A stretch of 44,872 bases of DNA. Origin: Legionella sp. (GTDB lineage: Bacteria; Pseudomonadota; Gammaproteobacteria; Legionellales; Legionellaceae). The notes under the pieces are model-generated. The model had not been told where the DNA came from, did not search any database, and saw only the letters and a program-made list of their open reading frames with translations. The position numbers were made by a program, and so were the translations under genes. This document shows, piece after piece, positions 15,733 through 26,270 of this stretch. The stretch is taken from assembly GCA_030694525.1 (NCBI GenBank), contig JAUXYG010000125.1, positions 1 to 44,872 of the forward strand, in the 5' to 3' direction. How positions within the stretch are numbered: position 1 is the stretch's first letter; every line of letters begins with the position of its first letter.

Positions 15733-17454
15733 TCAAAATACCCTGAGTTTCGCCGGATCGTCGCAAGTATTGTGATTAATGAAGGGATTTGATTGCTGGG
15801 ACATTAGTTTTTTATGCTGTTTAATAAGACTAATAATCACCCTTTCCTCCCTTTTTAGGTTGGGCTGCTCGCAATTATCAGTAAGTTCATTAAATACATG
15901 TTCCATCACGTGGATTAATTTATTCCACAAAATATGCGGCTGAATTTGGAATTCTTTTAGGAACCATTCAATCCAGCATTCTAGATTATAATGGATAGTA
16001 TTTTGGACAAAAAGGATAGGTAATGCGTTTAAATCGGAAGTAATAAATAATGCATCATCTGGTAAATCAGGGGGGCTGTATTTTAAATGAGGAACTCTGC
16101 CAATAACAAGATGATCTACGCTACGGATAACAATTCCGTGTGGCTTGCCATCATCTAAAATAATGAGTAGTTCGGTGAGTGGAGAGGTTACAACCACACC
16201 AAATTTAATAAGCAAGGTTAGTTGCCCATACAACAATAAATGACAATATTCCTGAAAGTATTCAATTGGAGAGAGAAAACTGTTTTTAATAATCTCCCCT
16301 AGTAACGAAGTATGTGTTAGTGGGGAGATATTAAAAAGGCTGGCTAAAGGGATTAATTTCTGTGATGGGGTAATAAACTCTAAAGGATTTTGACGTATCG
16401 TTACTGAAAGTTCATTTTGTTGATTGGTATTGAGAGAAGAGTCCTTCATGGCTAACCGTGCCCAATCTTTAGCTAAAAAAAGATGATTTCGACACTCTTG
16501 CTTGAGTAACATACAGAGCCAATTGGAGATGACTGGACCATAATGTTCCATATCAGTCGCTCTGGGGGGAATGTCTATAGCATTGACACAACTCGCCAAT
16601 TTTAGGTGAATTTTTTGATTGGATGCCGGGATATGTGTTTTAAAGGCCATCGAGGGGAAAACGGTTTGATGGTGGGGAAATAATATTAAAAATCTATCAT
16701 CTATTAAATCCTTACACAGGTTCTGCAATTGATGTCGCCATTGCCAGGGATGAATTGGAATTGGGTAGTATTTGTCCGGGTTTAATCGGTTTAACATTAA
16801 TTTCTCCTGCCATTTTCGATACTCATCAGGGAATTCATTGGCCATTATAGCGTCCATGTCGTTTGATTGGGATGCAATGAGGGCTTTTGTTTTAGCAAGA
16901 GCAGCCCAATGCAGGTGCATTCTTCCCTGAAATTCAGGACAATATTGTAATACTTCCCTTCTCGTGAAACCGATTTTTGCACGAAAAGCCGGGTTATAGG
17001 GATCTCCCTTATTTCCCCATTGCTCCAGAAAAGTAACGCACTCGTGCGCATCAATACTCTTGTTTAACCAAGTCCATAAGGCACCATAAGAAGAGGCTTG
17101 TTTTATAATTTGCGCATTCCATCGCTCTTTATAAGCTAAAGCAAGGGCTTCATTAGCAATGGACTCATTAACATCACGATGAATAGTTTTCCATTGACAG
17201 AGAATACTTTCAGAAGCGGGATTTTTTTTGAAGAGGTTTAATTGATTAATATAATCATGAATATTATGGCTAATAATGGGAGATGGAATTAATTCATCAT
17301 CTAATGCTGCGCGCTGAAGACGGTGTAATGCATCCTGATGCGCGCGCGTTATAAAATGATCAATTTGATGTTGTGAGTAACCAATCCCAATTTCAAAAAG
17401 TAAAAAACGTAATTGGTGACTTAACTCATTGAAACTGCCAAATGCCAATGCCAT
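15733..17454 (-). CDS. frgA: FrgA-like protein, NIS siderophore synthetase (IucA/IucC) family
   Basis: This 573-residue protein has the IucA/IucC layout: an N-terminal helical domain, the central PIPIHPWQW motif, IHLKL, and a C-terminal FhuF-like part. In L. pneumophila the Fur-regulated gene frgA encodes such a protein and has been linked to intracellular growth. Several residues that the family uses for ATP and citrate binding look substituted here (see findings), so catalytic activity is uncertain. I chose the ATG at 17454, with GGAAG four bases upstream, over a TTG ten codons earlier that would lie inside the promoter and Fur box. No other siderophore gene lies nearby. It is downstream of yhbY but has its own iron-responsive promoter. 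Confidence 0.88.
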   Translation of the reverse strand: MALAFGSFNELSHQLRFLLFEIGIGYSQHQIDHFITRAHQDALHRLQRAALDDELIPSPIISHNIHDYINQLNLFKKNPASESILCQWKTIHRDVNESIANEALALAYKERWNAQIIKQASSYGALWTWLNKSIDAHECVTFLEQWGNKGDPYNPAFRAKIGFTRREVLQYCPEFQGRMHLHWAALAKTKALIASQSNDMDAIMANEFPDEYRKWQEKLMLNRLNPDKYYPIPIHPWQWRHQLQNLCKDLIDDRFLILFPHHQTVFPSMAFKTHIPASNQKIHLKLASCVNAIDIPPRATDMEHYGPVISNWLCMLLKQECRNHLFLAKDWARLAMKDSSLNTNQQNELSVTIRQNPLEFITPSQKLIPLASLFNISPLTHTSLLGEIIKNSFLSPIEYFQEYCHLLLYGQLTLLIKFGVVVTSPLTELLIILDDGKPHGIVIRSVDHLVIGRVPHLKYSPPDLPDDALFITSDLNALPILFVQNTIHYNLECWIEWFLKEFQIQPHILWNKLIHVMEHVFNELTDNCEQPNLKREERVIISLIKQHKKLMSQQSNPFINHNTCDDPAKLRVF

Positions 17455-17483
17455 AGTTCTTCCAAAATGAATGATTTTTATCA

Positions 17484-17512
17484 ATATAAATGATAATCAT
17501 TCTCATTTGCAA
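17484..17512 (-). promoter_or_regulatory. Promoter with Fur box upstream of frgA
   Basis: On the minus strand a -35 TTGCAA (17507-17512) and a -10 TTATAT (17484-17489) are 17 bases apart. Between and over them lies GAGAATGATTATCATTTAT (17486-17504), which matches the 19-base Fur consensus at 14 positions, including the core AATGAT-ATCATT. Fur with ferrous iron should therefore block RNA polymerase and repress frgA when iron is plentiful. This agrees with the known iron regulation of L. pneumophila frgA. Confidence 0.85.
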
Positions 17513-17575
17513 GCCATAGATCTATTTAATTAAAAATTTAATCAAAGAGTTTGGGTGAATGACTTATGAATCAAT

Positions 17576-17851
17576 TTATTTGTGCTTTTCTTCATTTTTC
17601 CGATATAAAATAGCTGTATTTCCAATCATTTGTACGAGTTCAGCCTGAAGTTGGGCACAGAGATCATGGGTAATAGCAATACGATCCTCTTTCTCTGCTC
17701 CATTTATTTTTACTTTTATTAATTCATGAGTTAAGAGCGCATTACTGGTTTCTGCAACAACAGCCTCAGTTAATCCTTTAGCGCCAATAAGAATAATAGG
17801 TTTTAAATGATGGGCCTGAGCTTTAAGCGATTTTTTTATCGAAGTATCCAC
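17576..17851 (-). CDS. yhbY: YhbY, CRM-domain RNA-binding protein
   Basis: The 91-residue protein is a single CRM domain, the usual size. It shows the family GxxG loop in IGAKGLTE and ends with the strand ..NTAILYRKN. YhbY associates with pre-50S ribosomes and helps large-subunit assembly. It diverges from rlmE, another 50S maturation gene, across a gap of about 94 bases, an arrangement conserved in many gammaproteobacteria. The frgA gene follows on the same strand after 121 bases. Confidence 0.95.
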   Translation of the reverse strand: MDTSIKKSLKAQAHHLKPIILIGAKGLTEAVVAETSNALLTHELIKVKINGAEKEDRIAITHDLCAQLQAELVQMIGNTAILYRKNEEKHK

Positions 17852-17945
17852 AAAGGTTCTCTAAAATATTAAATGGCAAATTATTGCACGTTTTGCTGGG
17901 AAAAGGTAGTGAAATTAAGTATCATAGGAGAAATTGAATTACTCT

Positions 17946-18575
17946 ATGAATGGAATGAAGCGAACTAAAAGCAGTAAACGTTGGTTGGAAGAACATTTTA
18001 ATGACGTTTATGTGAAAAAAGCCCAGGCCGAAGGGTATCGCAGTCGTGCTGTATATAAGTTGAAAGAAGTTGATGAGAAAGAGTTGCTCATTAAACCCGG
18101 AATGACCGTGGTTGATTTGGGGGCAGCCCCCGGGGGCTGGACTCAATACGTATCTCAGCAAATGCAAGGGCGGGGGCGAATTGTTGCATTGGATATTCTT
18201 CCTATGGATGCTTTGCCTGACGTAGATTTTATACACGGTGATTTCCGTGAGGATGAGGTGCTGCAACAGTTAATAAATTTAATTCCGGCACGTAGCTTAG
18301 ACTTGTTATTATCAGATATGGCCCCAAATATGAGTGGCAGCAGCGCAATAGATATACCCAGAGCGATGTATCTGGTCGAGTTGGCATTTGATTTTGCAGA
18401 GAAAATGTTAAAGCCTGGTGGCAGTATGTTAGTGAAAGTGTTCCATGGCTCCGGGTTTGATGATTTAGTGAAACAGGCGCGAGGATCTTTTGAAAAAGTC
18501 ACCATACGTAAACCACAAGCCTCAAGATCTCGCTCAAAAGAAACCTATTTGCTGGCAAAGGGCTATAATTTATAG
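17946..18575 (+). CDS. rlmE: 23S rRNA 2'-O-methyltransferase RlmE (FtsJ/RrmJ)
   Basis: The enzyme methylates the 2'-O of U2552 in 23S rRNA on the 50S subunit. The product (209 residues from this start) keeps the SAM-binding loop VVDLGAAPGGW and the K-D-K-E catalytic tetrad: Lys in RAVYKLKE, Asp in LLSDMAPN, Lys in LVKVF and Glu in SKETYLLAKG. The start is uncertain. AGGAG at 17926-17930 is three bases from an in-frame TTG (17934), 15 from the ATG at 17946 and 24 from the ATG at 17955; I list the first ATG. It leads the series rlmE-ftsH-folP-glmM. Confidence 0.95.
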   Translation: MNGMKRTKSSKRWLEEHFNDVYVKKAQAEGYRSRAVYKLKEVDEKELLIKPGMTVVDLGAAPGGWTQYVSQQMQGRGRIVALDILPMDALPDVDFIHGDFREDEVLQQLINLIPARSLDLLLSDMAPNMSGSSAIDIPRAMYLVELAFDFAEKMLKPGGSMLVKVFHGSGFDDLVKQARGSFEKVTIRKPQASRSRSKETYLLAKGYNL

Positions 18576-18687
18576 TAGCTTTATATATATCTCATTTTTA
18601 ATGAAACAACAGTTTAGAGCGGTGATTAATTTACAAAAGTTCACGTTCTCTCAAACACAGCTGTAAGTAACTAACGAGGTTAATACT

Positions 18688-20607
18688 TTGAACGACATGG
18701 TTAAGAATTTATTTTTATGGCTGATTATAGCGATTGTTTTGGTCTCTGTATTCAGTAACTTTGGACCGCGTAATGCTGTTGCTGAGAAAGTATCTTACAG
18801 TCAGTTTCTGAAAGAAGTTGATCAGGGGATGATTAACTCCGTGACCATAGAAGATAACAAGATTATTAAAGGCATGACGAAAAACAACAAGCGTTTTGTT
18901 ACCTACATGCCCATGCAGGATAATGCTTTATTGGGTGAGTTGTTGAAAGGCAAGGTTGATGTAAGTGGTCAGGAAAAACAACAGGAAAGTTTCTTACTAC
19001 ATCTCTTTATCAACTGGTTCCCAATGCTGCTATTAATTGGAGTATGGATATTTTTCATGCGGCAGATGCAAGGTGGTGGTGGCCGCGGGGCAATGTCTTT
19101 TGGTCGATCCAGAGCGCGGTTACTGGGTGAAGATCAGGTCAAAGTTACTTTTGCTGATGTGGCAGGAGTTGATGAAGCTAAAGATGAAGTGAAAGAGTTA
19201 GTGGATTTTTTACGAGATCCTACCAAATTTCAGAGCCTGGGTGGGCGGATTCCGCGAGGAGTTTTATTGGTTGGTTCACCAGGTACAGGTAAAACACTTC
19301 TTGCTCGAGCTGTAGCCGGTGAGGCAAAAGTTCCCTTTTTTACTATTTCTGGTTCGGATTTTGTTGAGATGTTTGTTGGTGTAGGTGCTTCGCGAGTACG
19401 TGATATGTTCGAGCAAGCAAAGAAACATGCCCCATGTATTATTTTTATCGATGAGATTGATGCCGTAGGTCGTCACCGGGGTGCCGGTCTTGGCGGTGGT
19501 CATGATGAACGGGAGCAAACGCTAAACCAGCTCCTTGTTGAAATGGATGGTTTTGAAGGTAGTGAAGGAGTAATCGTGGTTGCAGCCACAAACCGCCCTG
19601 ATGTTTTAGATCCTGCATTATTACGCCCCGGACGTTTTGACCGGCAGGTCGTTGTTCCCTTACCTGATATCAGAGGTCGTGAGCAAATTCTAAGAGTTCA
19701 TCTGCAGAAAGTTCCTGTGGATGGTAGCGTTGAGGTAATGCCAATTGCTCGTGGAACCCCCGGATTTTCAGGTGCCGATCTGGCAAATCTGGTTAATGAA
19801 GCCGCATTATTTGCCGCGCGAGCCAATAAGCGCAAGGTTGGAATGATAGAGCTCGATAAAGCAAAAGATAAAATCATGATGGGCGCAGAACGACGTTCAA
19901 TGGTTATGGATGATAATGAGAAAAAATTAACCGCTTATCATGAAGCTGGCCATGCCATTGTAGGCTTGTCAGTTCCTGAGCACGATCCGGTTTATAAAGT
20001 ATCCATTATTCCTCGGGGGCGGGCTCTTGGGGTAACAATGTTTCTACCGGATCAAGATCGTTACAGCCACAGCAAACGTCGTCTTGAAAGCCAGTTATCC
20101 AGTCTTTTTGGTGGGCGAATTGCTGAAGAGCTTATTTTTGGAGTTGAAAGTGTTACAACAGGCGCATCAAATGACATCATGCGCTCTACAGAAATAGCAC
20201 GTAAAATGGTTACCAGCTGGGGCTTATCCACTTTAGGTCCTCTTACTTTCGGTGAAGAAGAGGAAGAAGTATTTTTAGGTCGCTCAATGAACAAGCACAA
20301 GGAAATGTCTGATCGAACGGCGCAACAAATTGATGAAGAAGTTCGTGCAATTATCGATAGAAATTATCAGCGTGCGAAAGAAATTTTAGTTGCCAATATG
20401 CAACAACTACATTTGATGGCTGAAAGTCTTATTAAATATGAAACCATTGATGCCAAGCAAATACAGGAAATCATGTCTGGCAAAGAACCAACACCTCCAG
20501 AAGATTGGGACTCATCAAAACCTTTGGATAAGAGAGATGCTCCAAATGATGCACCTGCAAAATCGATTAATGACGATACAATAGAAAATCCTGCTCGAGA
20601 GCATTGA
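18688..20607 (+). CDS. ftsH: ATP-dependent zinc metalloprotease FtsH
   Basis: FtsH is a membrane-anchored hexameric AAA+ protease that degrades misassembled membrane proteins and regulators such as LpxC or sigma-32. The 639-residue protein has two transmembrane segments (about 5-23 and 109-126) around a periplasmic domain. The Walker A loop GSPGTGKT is at 196-203 (Ser where Pro is common), followed by [15 protein letters not shown], the second region of homology ending RPGRFDR, and the zinc motif HEAGH at 418-422. The start is a TTG with CGAGG eight bases upstream; the ATG three codons later would have a 17-base gap. The C-terminal tail is acidic and poorly conserved, as usual. It follows rlmE by 112 bases. 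Confidence 0.97.
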   Translation: MNDMVKNLFLWLIIAIVLVSVFSNFGPRNAVAEKVSYSQFLKEVDQGMINSVTIEDNKIIKGMTKNNKRFVTYMPMQDNALLGELLKGKVDVSGQEKQQESFLLHLFINWFPMLLLIGVWIFFMRQMQGGGGRGAMSFGRSRARLLGEDQVKVTFADVAGVDEAKDEVKELVDFLRDPTKFQSLGGRIPRGVLLVGSPGTGKTLLARAVAGEAKVPFFTISGSDFVEMFVGVGASRVRDMFEQAKKHAPCIIFIDEIDAVGRHRGAGLGGGHDEREQTLNQLLVEMDGFEGSEGVIVVAATNRPDVLDPALLRPGRFDRQVVVPLPDIRGREQILRVHLQKVPVDGSVEVMPIARGTPGFSGADLANLVNEAALFAARANKRKVGMIELDKAKDKIMMGAERRSMVMDDNEKKLTAYHEAGHAIVGLSVPEHDPVYKVSIIPRGRALGVTMFLPDQDRYSHSKRRLESQLSSLFGGRIAEELIFGVESVTTGASNDIMRSTEIARKMVTSWGLSTLGPLTFGEEEEEVFLGRSMNKHKEMSDRTAQQIDEEVRAIIDRNYQRAKEILVANMQQLHLMAESLIKYETIDAKQIQEIMSGKEPTPPEDWDSSKPLDKRDAPNDAPAKSINDDTIENPAREH

Positions 20608-20638
20608 TTTATATTCAGATATTGCAAGTGAGAATCAG

Positions 20639-21502
20639 TTGACTCCAAATCAATTTATGGACTGGTTGTTATCTTATAACCAGTCCACTTCTAATTCCAT
20701 TTCTGATAAACCATTAATAATGGGGATAGTCAATGTAACGCCTGATTCATTTTATGATGGGGGCAGTTACATCCATCCTGACCGAGCGTTTCATCACGCT
20801 ATGAATTTAATAGACCAGGGAGCAGATATAATTGACGTGGGTGGAGAGTCCACGAAACCTGATGCTATTAAAACGCCACTGTCGTTGGAACTCGACCGGA
20901 TTATCCCAGTAATCCAAAGGATTCGGCAAAACGCTACGATTACACTCTCTATTGATACCTATAAACCAGAGGTAATGAAAGCAGCAATCAATGCTGGAGC
21001 GAATGTTATTAATGATATATATGCATTGCGTCAACCAGGATCATTAGAAGCCGCTGCCGATTTAAAGGTTCCAGTATGCTTGATGCATATGCAAGGTAAC
21101 CCAACTACTATGCAGGTTAAACCTAATTATCCGCATGGCATAATGAGTGATATAAACGAATTTTTTTGGCAACGTATTAACGCGTGCCAGGAAGCTGGAA
21201 TTTTAAGGTCACATTTAATTTTGGATCCTGGTTTTGGGTTTGGCAAATCCGTTAAAGATAACTTAAGCTTAGTAAAGTATATCAATAATTTTACTCAGTT
21301 TAATATACCCCTCTTGTTAGGGGTTTCTCGTAAAAGTACCATAGGTGCATTATTGGATAAGAAGGTTGAGGACCGATTGATTGGGAGCATAGGGCTGGCA
21401 ATTTATGCATACCTTAATGGAGTTAAAATAATCAGAACCCATGATGTGGATGAAACCAGTCAGGGGTTAAAAATAATCCGTTCGATTGAACAGGCGCCAT
21501 AG
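20639..21502 (+). CDS. folP: Dihydropteroate synthase
   Basis: The enzyme joins p-aminobenzoate to the pterin diphosphate in folate synthesis and is the sulfonamide target. The 287-residue product shows all the usual loops: GIVNVTPDSFYDGG, DVGGESTKP, SIDTYKPEV, VINDIYAL, HMQGNP, LDPGFGFGK, LGVSRKS and the final IRTHDV. The start is a TTG with AGTGAG about six bases upstream; the next ATG, six codons in, has no ribosome site. It sits 31 bases after ftsH and 46 before glmM, the common ftsH-folP-glmM order of gammaproteobacteria. Confidence 0.96.
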   Translation: MTPNQFMDWLLSYNQSTSNSISDKPLIMGIVNVTPDSFYDGGSYIHPDRAFHHAMNLIDQGADIIDVGGESTKPDAIKTPLSLELDRIIPVIQRIRQNATITLSIDTYKPEVMKAAINAGANVINDIYALRQPGSLEAAADLKVPVCLMHMQGNPTTMQVKPNYPHGIMSDINEFFWQRINACQEAGILRSHLILDPGFGFGKSVKDNLSLVKYINNFTQFNIPLLLGVSRKSTIGALLDKKVEDRLIGSIGLAIYAYLNGVKIIRTHDVDETSQGLKIIRSIEQAP

Positions 21503-21548
21503 GTTGCCCAATCAACATTAATAAGAATATGAATATATAGAGGTTAGG

Positions 21549-22916
21549 ATGAGTCAACGTAAATATTTTGGTACTGATGGGATACGTGGTCATGTTGGGC
21601 TGTCAAGTATTAATCCTGAGTTTGTTTTAAAATTGGGATGGGCTGTTGGTCGGGTTTTGGCTAATGGGCAAAGAAAGAAAGTGGTGATCGGTAAAGACAC
21701 CCGAGTATCAGGATACATGCTGGAGTCTGCTTTAGAGGCAGGCCTATCTGCTGCTGGAGTAGATGTCGCCCTATTAGGTCCGATGCCAACTCCTGGAATT
21801 GCGTATCTTACCCAAACCCTTAGAGCTAATGCAGGTATTGTAATAAGTGCTTCTCATAATCTGTTTGAAGATAATGGAATCAAATTTTTTTCTTCCGAGG
21901 GTGGAAAATTACCGGATAGCGTTGAATTAGCCATAGAGGATGAGTTAGAAAAAAAATTACAGACGGTATCCTCGGCAGCATTAGGAAAAGCGACACGTAT
22001 TACGGATGCAACCGGACGTTATATTGAATTTTGTAAATCAACTATTCCATCCATGAGCCGTTTATCAGGGTTAAAGATAGTGGTTGATTGTGCTAATGGG
22101 GCAACTTACCATATTGCCCCCAATGTTTTTGCAGAACTTGGCGCAGAGGTTCTTTCCATTGGTGATCGGCCAAATGGGTTTAACATAAACCAAGATTGCG
22201 GCTCTACCTCACCCGAGTTGTTAAGTAAAAAAGTGCTAGCCTCTGGGGCAGATATAGGCATAGGACTTGATGGTGATGGAGATCGAGTTATTTTAGTAGA
22301 TGCCAAAGGGAATTTGGTAAATGGTGATCAAATTATTTACATCATTGCGAGAGATCGTCATCAAAGAGGATGTTTGCATGGAGGGGTAGTTGGTACTTTG
22401 ATGAGCAACTACGGGCTTGAGCTGGCTATTTTAGATCTTGGAGTTCCATTTCTTCGGACCAAAGTGGGCGATCGTTATGTTTTGGAAGCCTTACGAGAAA
22501 AGGACTGGAAAATTGGTGGTGAATCTTCAGGCCATATTGTTTGTCTGGATAAGACTACTACGGGCGATGGGATAATAGCCGCATTACAAGTTTTATCCAT
22601 CATGGTAAAACAGGAAAAAACTTTAGAGCAGCTGACTCAAGGCGTAACTTTGTTGCCGCAATCACTAATCAATCTGAAAACAGATCATGCCATAGCCCTG
22701 GCAGAAGATTCTCAAGTGATTGAGGCGGTAAAGAATATGGAACATAAAATGATGGGTAAGGGTCGTGTATTGCTAAGACCTTCAGGAACTGAGCCCTTAT
22801 TGCGCGTCATGGTAGAAGGAGCGAATGAATCTCTGGTGAAACAACAGGCACAACATTTGTGCGATGAGATCATTCTGATTAACGCCAGATTAAATGACAC
22901 CAAATCATCTGTTTAA
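21549..22916 (+). CDS. glmM: Phosphoglucosamine mutase
   Basis: GlmM converts glucosamine-6-phosphate to glucosamine-1-phosphate for peptidoglycan and lipopolysaccharide precursors. The 455-residue protein opens with the family stretch YFGTDGIRG. It has the phosphorylated serine Ser102 in ISASHN, the metal loop DGDGDR, the sugar-binding GESSGH and the phosphate-binding loop [12 protein letters not shown]. One oddity: the residue after SASHN is Leu (codon CTG), where the family signature has Pro. Its stop codon interlocks with that of the convergent lepA-like gene. AGAGG lies upstream of the ATG. Confidence 0.97.
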   Translation: MSQRKYFGTDGIRGHVGLSSINPEFVLKLGWAVGRVLANGQRKKVVIGKDTRVSGYMLESALEAGLSAAGVDVALLGPMPTPGIAYLTQTLRANAGIVISASHNLFEDNGIKFFSSEGGKLPDSVELAIEDELEKKLQTVSSAALGKATRITDATGRYIEFCKSTIPSMSRLSGLKIVVDCANGATYHIAPNVFAELGAEVLSIGDRPNGFNINQDCGSTSPELLSKKVLASGADIGIGLDGDGDRVILVDAKGNLVNGDQIIYIIARDRHQRGCLHGGVVGTLMSNYGLELAILDLGVPFLRTKVGDRYVLEALREKDWKIGGESSGHIVCLDKTTTGDGIIAALQVLSIMVKQEKTLEQLTQGVTLLPQSLINLKTDHAIALAEDSQVIEAVKNMEHKMMGKGRVLLRPSGTEPLLRVMVEGANESLVKQQAQHLCDEIILINARLNDTKSSV

Positions 22917-25345
22917 CTATATCCCTGAGCAGGAGCACTCTTTAAGAATTGCCCTGCTTCCTCCAACATTTTATCGGACCTGGTTCTAAAAAACCCGGGT
23001 CTCTTTCGGTATTCATGTTCCGGAATTTGCGATAACTTGCCGATAATTAATTTAAAAAAATCTTCAATAGCCTCCCATATTTTAAAAAATCCTCGATGAC
23101 GTTTTAAAGGAGTAAACCGAGGGTCATGGTGAAATGATCTAAGAAATTCATAAGAGTCAGGACCCTTATTATGTGTTTGTTTACGAATTAATGATAAGGA
23201 ATTTAATGTTTGTATGACCTGCATCAGTAGATTCGCCTCTAAAGGAGAACCAATTTTCAATGTGTTGTATTGCTTGTATAAATGATGTAATTCCCGAGGA
23301 CAGTTATTCGGTGTGATTTGGGTGTCGGAAACTATAAAATCAGGTTTAAGAGCAAGTAAACGATTAAGTCCTTTATGCGGTTCTGGACATAATTGGATAT
23401 AATGTTCAATTACATAATCGCTGCGTGGCTTTTGTAACTCGAATAATAAGTCATTCAAAAAATGTGAGGATTGGATCAAAGAATTTTTATCATTATTAAC
23501 CATAATTAACGTATATATATCGTGATACCACTGTTGTATGTTCTCAGGATAAGTACTGATAATATTAGAGATTGAATTATGGGTGTTAGAACACATGAAC
23601 TGGATGGTTTTTATCTCACAATCAGGCGCTTCAACAGGTATTTCAACGATAGTCTGATTGGAGTTTAAAACGGAAGGCATCTCAGTATTTATACAGGATT
23701 CTGAAATAGAACTTGAAGGTGTTTCATGTTCTGTTCTAAGTTCCTGAGCGTGATGATTGTCTGGTTCAGACAAGGTTGGTGATATTTTATTCAAATCTAA
23801 TGAAGCGGCTTCCAATAATATACAATCTATTAATTCATGTATCTGAGTCGTTATATGTTCTATATTTTGCGGATTCCTTTGCAGGGCGATAGATTTTATT
23901 TTAATTGTGGATTTTAGTTTAAGGCACTCTGCATTGAGACTGTCTACTTGCGTTTGCAGGTTAAGAAATGCAGTGCATCGGTCTATTTCTGCGAGCCTCT
24001 TATTTTTTTCGTCTTCTGTTTCTTTAAAATTGTGGTTTTTTGGTAATAGCAACGAAGTGTCATTTGTTGGCCATAGCCCGTACCTGGCTCTTAAAGAAAC
24101 AACCTCTTCCTCAGTTTCAATTAATGTGTTCAGAGGCGGCAATGCTAATTTGATTTGATCTTTTCGATGGGAGATCTGAGGTAAACTTTCAATCAGAGTA
24201 AGAAAATAGTCTATGGCAGGTGCATTTTCAAAATCGAACGGAAGATTTAAATTAGGGATTAATTTGATAATATTAAATGCTTCTGCAATTAATTCAGTAA
24301 TGTTCCATTCAGAACGTTGTGGTTTCCATATTTCTAATTGTTCCTTGTGTCTGTTAACCTGGCTCAATTGGGTTAACAAGTGACGCTGATTTTTTAGTAA
24401 GTTCAGAAAGGTTACTGTGTCTTTATATCGGTTTTGTTCTTCGTTATAATTAATTTCCTGACCCCATCTGTACCAGGCCAAAGGATTTATATAGGATGTG
24501 ATTCCATCAATTTTATCCTCGTAAGAAGAGATAAAGCTATTAATATCACTACATTTTTCAAATTCATCCATTAGTTGCTGTTTAAACGGTGCAGATAAAG
24601 AAAAAATATCGATTTTTTCTTTAATGGTGCGGAGCTCAGTATTTATCCTCTGTATTACAAGCACGAAATCATTGATTTTTTGTTTAACATCGTCTCCTGA
24701 TAATTGCGCGGCAAATTTCTTTTGCAGGTCATCTATCAGCACCTCTAATTTTTCCAGCTGGATTATTTCATTGTTAACATCAGTTATTATTCTTAAAAAA
24801 TCCTTAATATCAGAGTTCAAAGAACAGGAAACCCCTGATTGCTTCACTTTGTTTATATATATGATAGCATCTTTGTCCAGATCTTTGATCCGGTTTAAGG
24901 CTTGTAAACGATTATGCTCTTCATCGATTTTGTTTAATTGTGACAAATAGTTCTGCACACTTTCTCTTTGTCCAAAACTATCTAAAGTATCACTCGGAGT
25001 TGCTGATTGAGACTCTGATAAGTAAGCACATAAGGGCTCATAAATACTTTTATAAAGAATTTGTGCGTCGTTGGAGAATGAGGCAATTTGACTTTCAAGC
25101 TCTTGAATCTGAATGGTGCTGATTTGTATTTCATCACGATACATTTTAATTTTAGAAATTTGCTTTAAGTTATTTGTTTTAAGTTTTAATTCCAGCAATT
25201 TATTCCATATTAATGCCAAATTTTCAGGTATAGCTATTTCATTGGTTGGTTCTACAAATGCGATTAAGTCGGATAATTCATTGGGATCAATGGGTTTTGA
25301 TAGTTTGGAAATACCATGAATGAGTTTTTGAATGATTTCTTTCAT
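22913..25345 (-). CDS. Large coiled-coil protein at the lepA effector locus, candidate Dot/Icm effector
   Basis: The 810-residue protein has no signal peptide and no clear membrane span. Long charged helical regions (about 45-80, 110-260, 320-350 and 455-510) look like coiled coil. A Ser/Pro/Glu-rich linker at about 530-600 separates them from a helical C-terminal part with an amphipathic, aromatic stretch near 755-785 ([16 protein letters not shown]). In L. pneumophila the gene between glmM and tpiA is lepA, a Dot/Icm effector promoting non-lytic release from amoebae. Identical position, coiled-coil character and a short polar tail suggest a LepA orthologue or replacement; direct sequence identity cannot be judged here. 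The ATG at 25345 has a strong AAGGAGG eight bases upstream; a TTG one codon earlier is unlikely. Confidence 0.72.
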   Translation of the reverse strand: MKEIIQKLIHGISKLSKPIDPNELSDLIAFVEPTNEIAIPENLALIWNKLLELKLKTNNLKQISKIKMYRDEIQISTIQIQELESQIASFSNDAQILYKSIYEPLCAYLSESQSATPSDTLDSFGQRESVQNYLSQLNKIDEEHNRLQALNRIKDLDKDAIIYINKVKQSGVSCSLNSDIKDFLRIITDVNNEIIQLEKLEVLIDDLQKKFAAQLSGDDVKQKINDFVLVIQRINTELRTIKEKIDIFSLSAPFKQQLMDEFEKCSDINSFISSYEDKIDGITSYINPLAWYRWGQEINYNEEQNRYKDTVTFLNLLKNQRHLLTQLSQVNRHKEQLEIWKPQRSEWNITELIAEAFNIIKLIPNLNLPFDFENAPAIDYFLTLIESLPQISHRKDQIKLALPPLNTLIETEEEVVSLRARYGLWPTNDTSLLLPKNHNFKETEDEKNKRLAEIDRCTAFLNLQTQVDSLNAECLKLKSTIKIKSIALQRNPQNIEHITTQIHELIDCILLEAASLDLNKISPTLSEPDNHHAQELRTEHETPSSSISESCINTEMPSVLNSNQTIVEIPVEAPDCEIKTIQFMCSNTHNSISNIISTYPENIQQWYHDIYTLIMVNNDKNSLIQSSHFLNDLLFELQKPRSDYVIEHYIQLCPEPHKGLNRLLALKPDFIVSDTQITPNNCPRELHHLYKQYNTLKIGSPLEANLLMQVIQTLNSLSLIRKQTHNKGPDSYEFLRSFHHDPRFTPLKRHRGFFKIWEAIEDFFKLIIGKLSQIPEHEYRKRPGFFRTRSDKMLEEAGQFLKSAPAQGYS

Positions 25346-25517
25346 CAAAGCCGCCTCCTTGTGTCCTCTTTAGAATTCTATATAAATAACTGGACTAAGC
25401 AAGAGGTATCTGACAATTTGTAAAAAAACATGACAATGTCACTAAAAATATATGCCGAGATGCTACACATCTGATCTAAGTTTGGGTATAGTCCAACTGT
25501 GAGTATCGGAGGATGTG

Positions 25518-26270
25518 ATGAGACTGAAAATGGTTGCTGGCAATTGGAAAATGAATGGCCAAATTCAGCAAGTGACTGCTTTAACCCATGAATTAAAAAA
25601 TTTAATTGATTCAGCGATTGAGGCCGAAATAATTATTTTTCCACCCGCTATTTACCTTCATCTTATACAGAATGTTTTAGGATCAAGTAAGATAAAACTG
25701 GGTGTACAAAATATTTACCCTAAAGATTTTGGGGCGTACACTGGGGAGATGTCACCTCCAATGGCTCAGGAATTTAATTGTCGCTATGTGTTAGTCGGCC
25801 ATTCGGAGCGAAGACAGTATTTTAATGAAGATGAAAAATTTGTCGCACAAAAATTCCACCATGTGAAAAGTCATGGTATGATACCCATTCTTTGTGTGGG
25901 TGAAACGCTCATAGAGCGCGAAAAAGGCCAAACTGAGCAAGTAATAGCCAAGCAGTTGCGGGCTGTTACAGATGTAAGTAAAGAACATTGTTTTCGAGGT
26001 TGTGTTATAGCTTACGAGCCTGTTTGGGCAATAGGCACAGGTAAAACTGCTTCCCCAGAACAAGCTCAGGAAATACACCAGTTCATCAGAGAATTGGTAG
26101 CAGAATTAAATTATAGTGATGCTGAGCGTTTAACGCTCCTCTACGGGGGTAGTGTAAACGAAGATAATGCCAAGGCATTATTTTCCATGCCGGATATAGA
26201 TGGTGGTTTGGTAGGCGGCGCATCATTGAACGCGAAACAGTTTGTGGAAATTGTAAAATGTATCAATTGA
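25518..26270 (+). CDS. tpiA: Triosephosphate isomerase
   Basis: The enzyme interconverts dihydroxyacetone phosphate and glyceraldehyde 3-phosphate. In the 250-residue barrel the catalytic residues are in place: Asn9 and Lys11 in NWKMNG, His95 in VGHSERR, Glu167 in [11 protein letters not shown], and the phosphate loops LLYGGSVN and [10 protein letters not shown] chose the ATG at 25518, five bases after GGAGG, rather than the GTG one codon earlier. Its last 13 bases overlap the start of secG. It diverges from the lepA-like gene across about 170 bases. Confidence 0.97.
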   Translation: MRLKMVAGNWKMNGQIQQVTALTHELKNLIDSAIEAEIIIFPPAIYLHLIQNVLGSSKIKLGVQNIYPKDFGAYTGEMSPPMAQEFNCRYVLVGHSERRQYFNEDEKFVAQKFHHVKSHGMIPILCVGETLIEREKGQTEQVIAKQLRAVTDVSKEHCFRGCVIAYEPVWAIGTGKTASPEQAQEIHQFIRELVAELNYSDAERLTLLYGGSVNEDNAKALFSMPDIDGGLVGGASLNAKQFVEIVKCIN

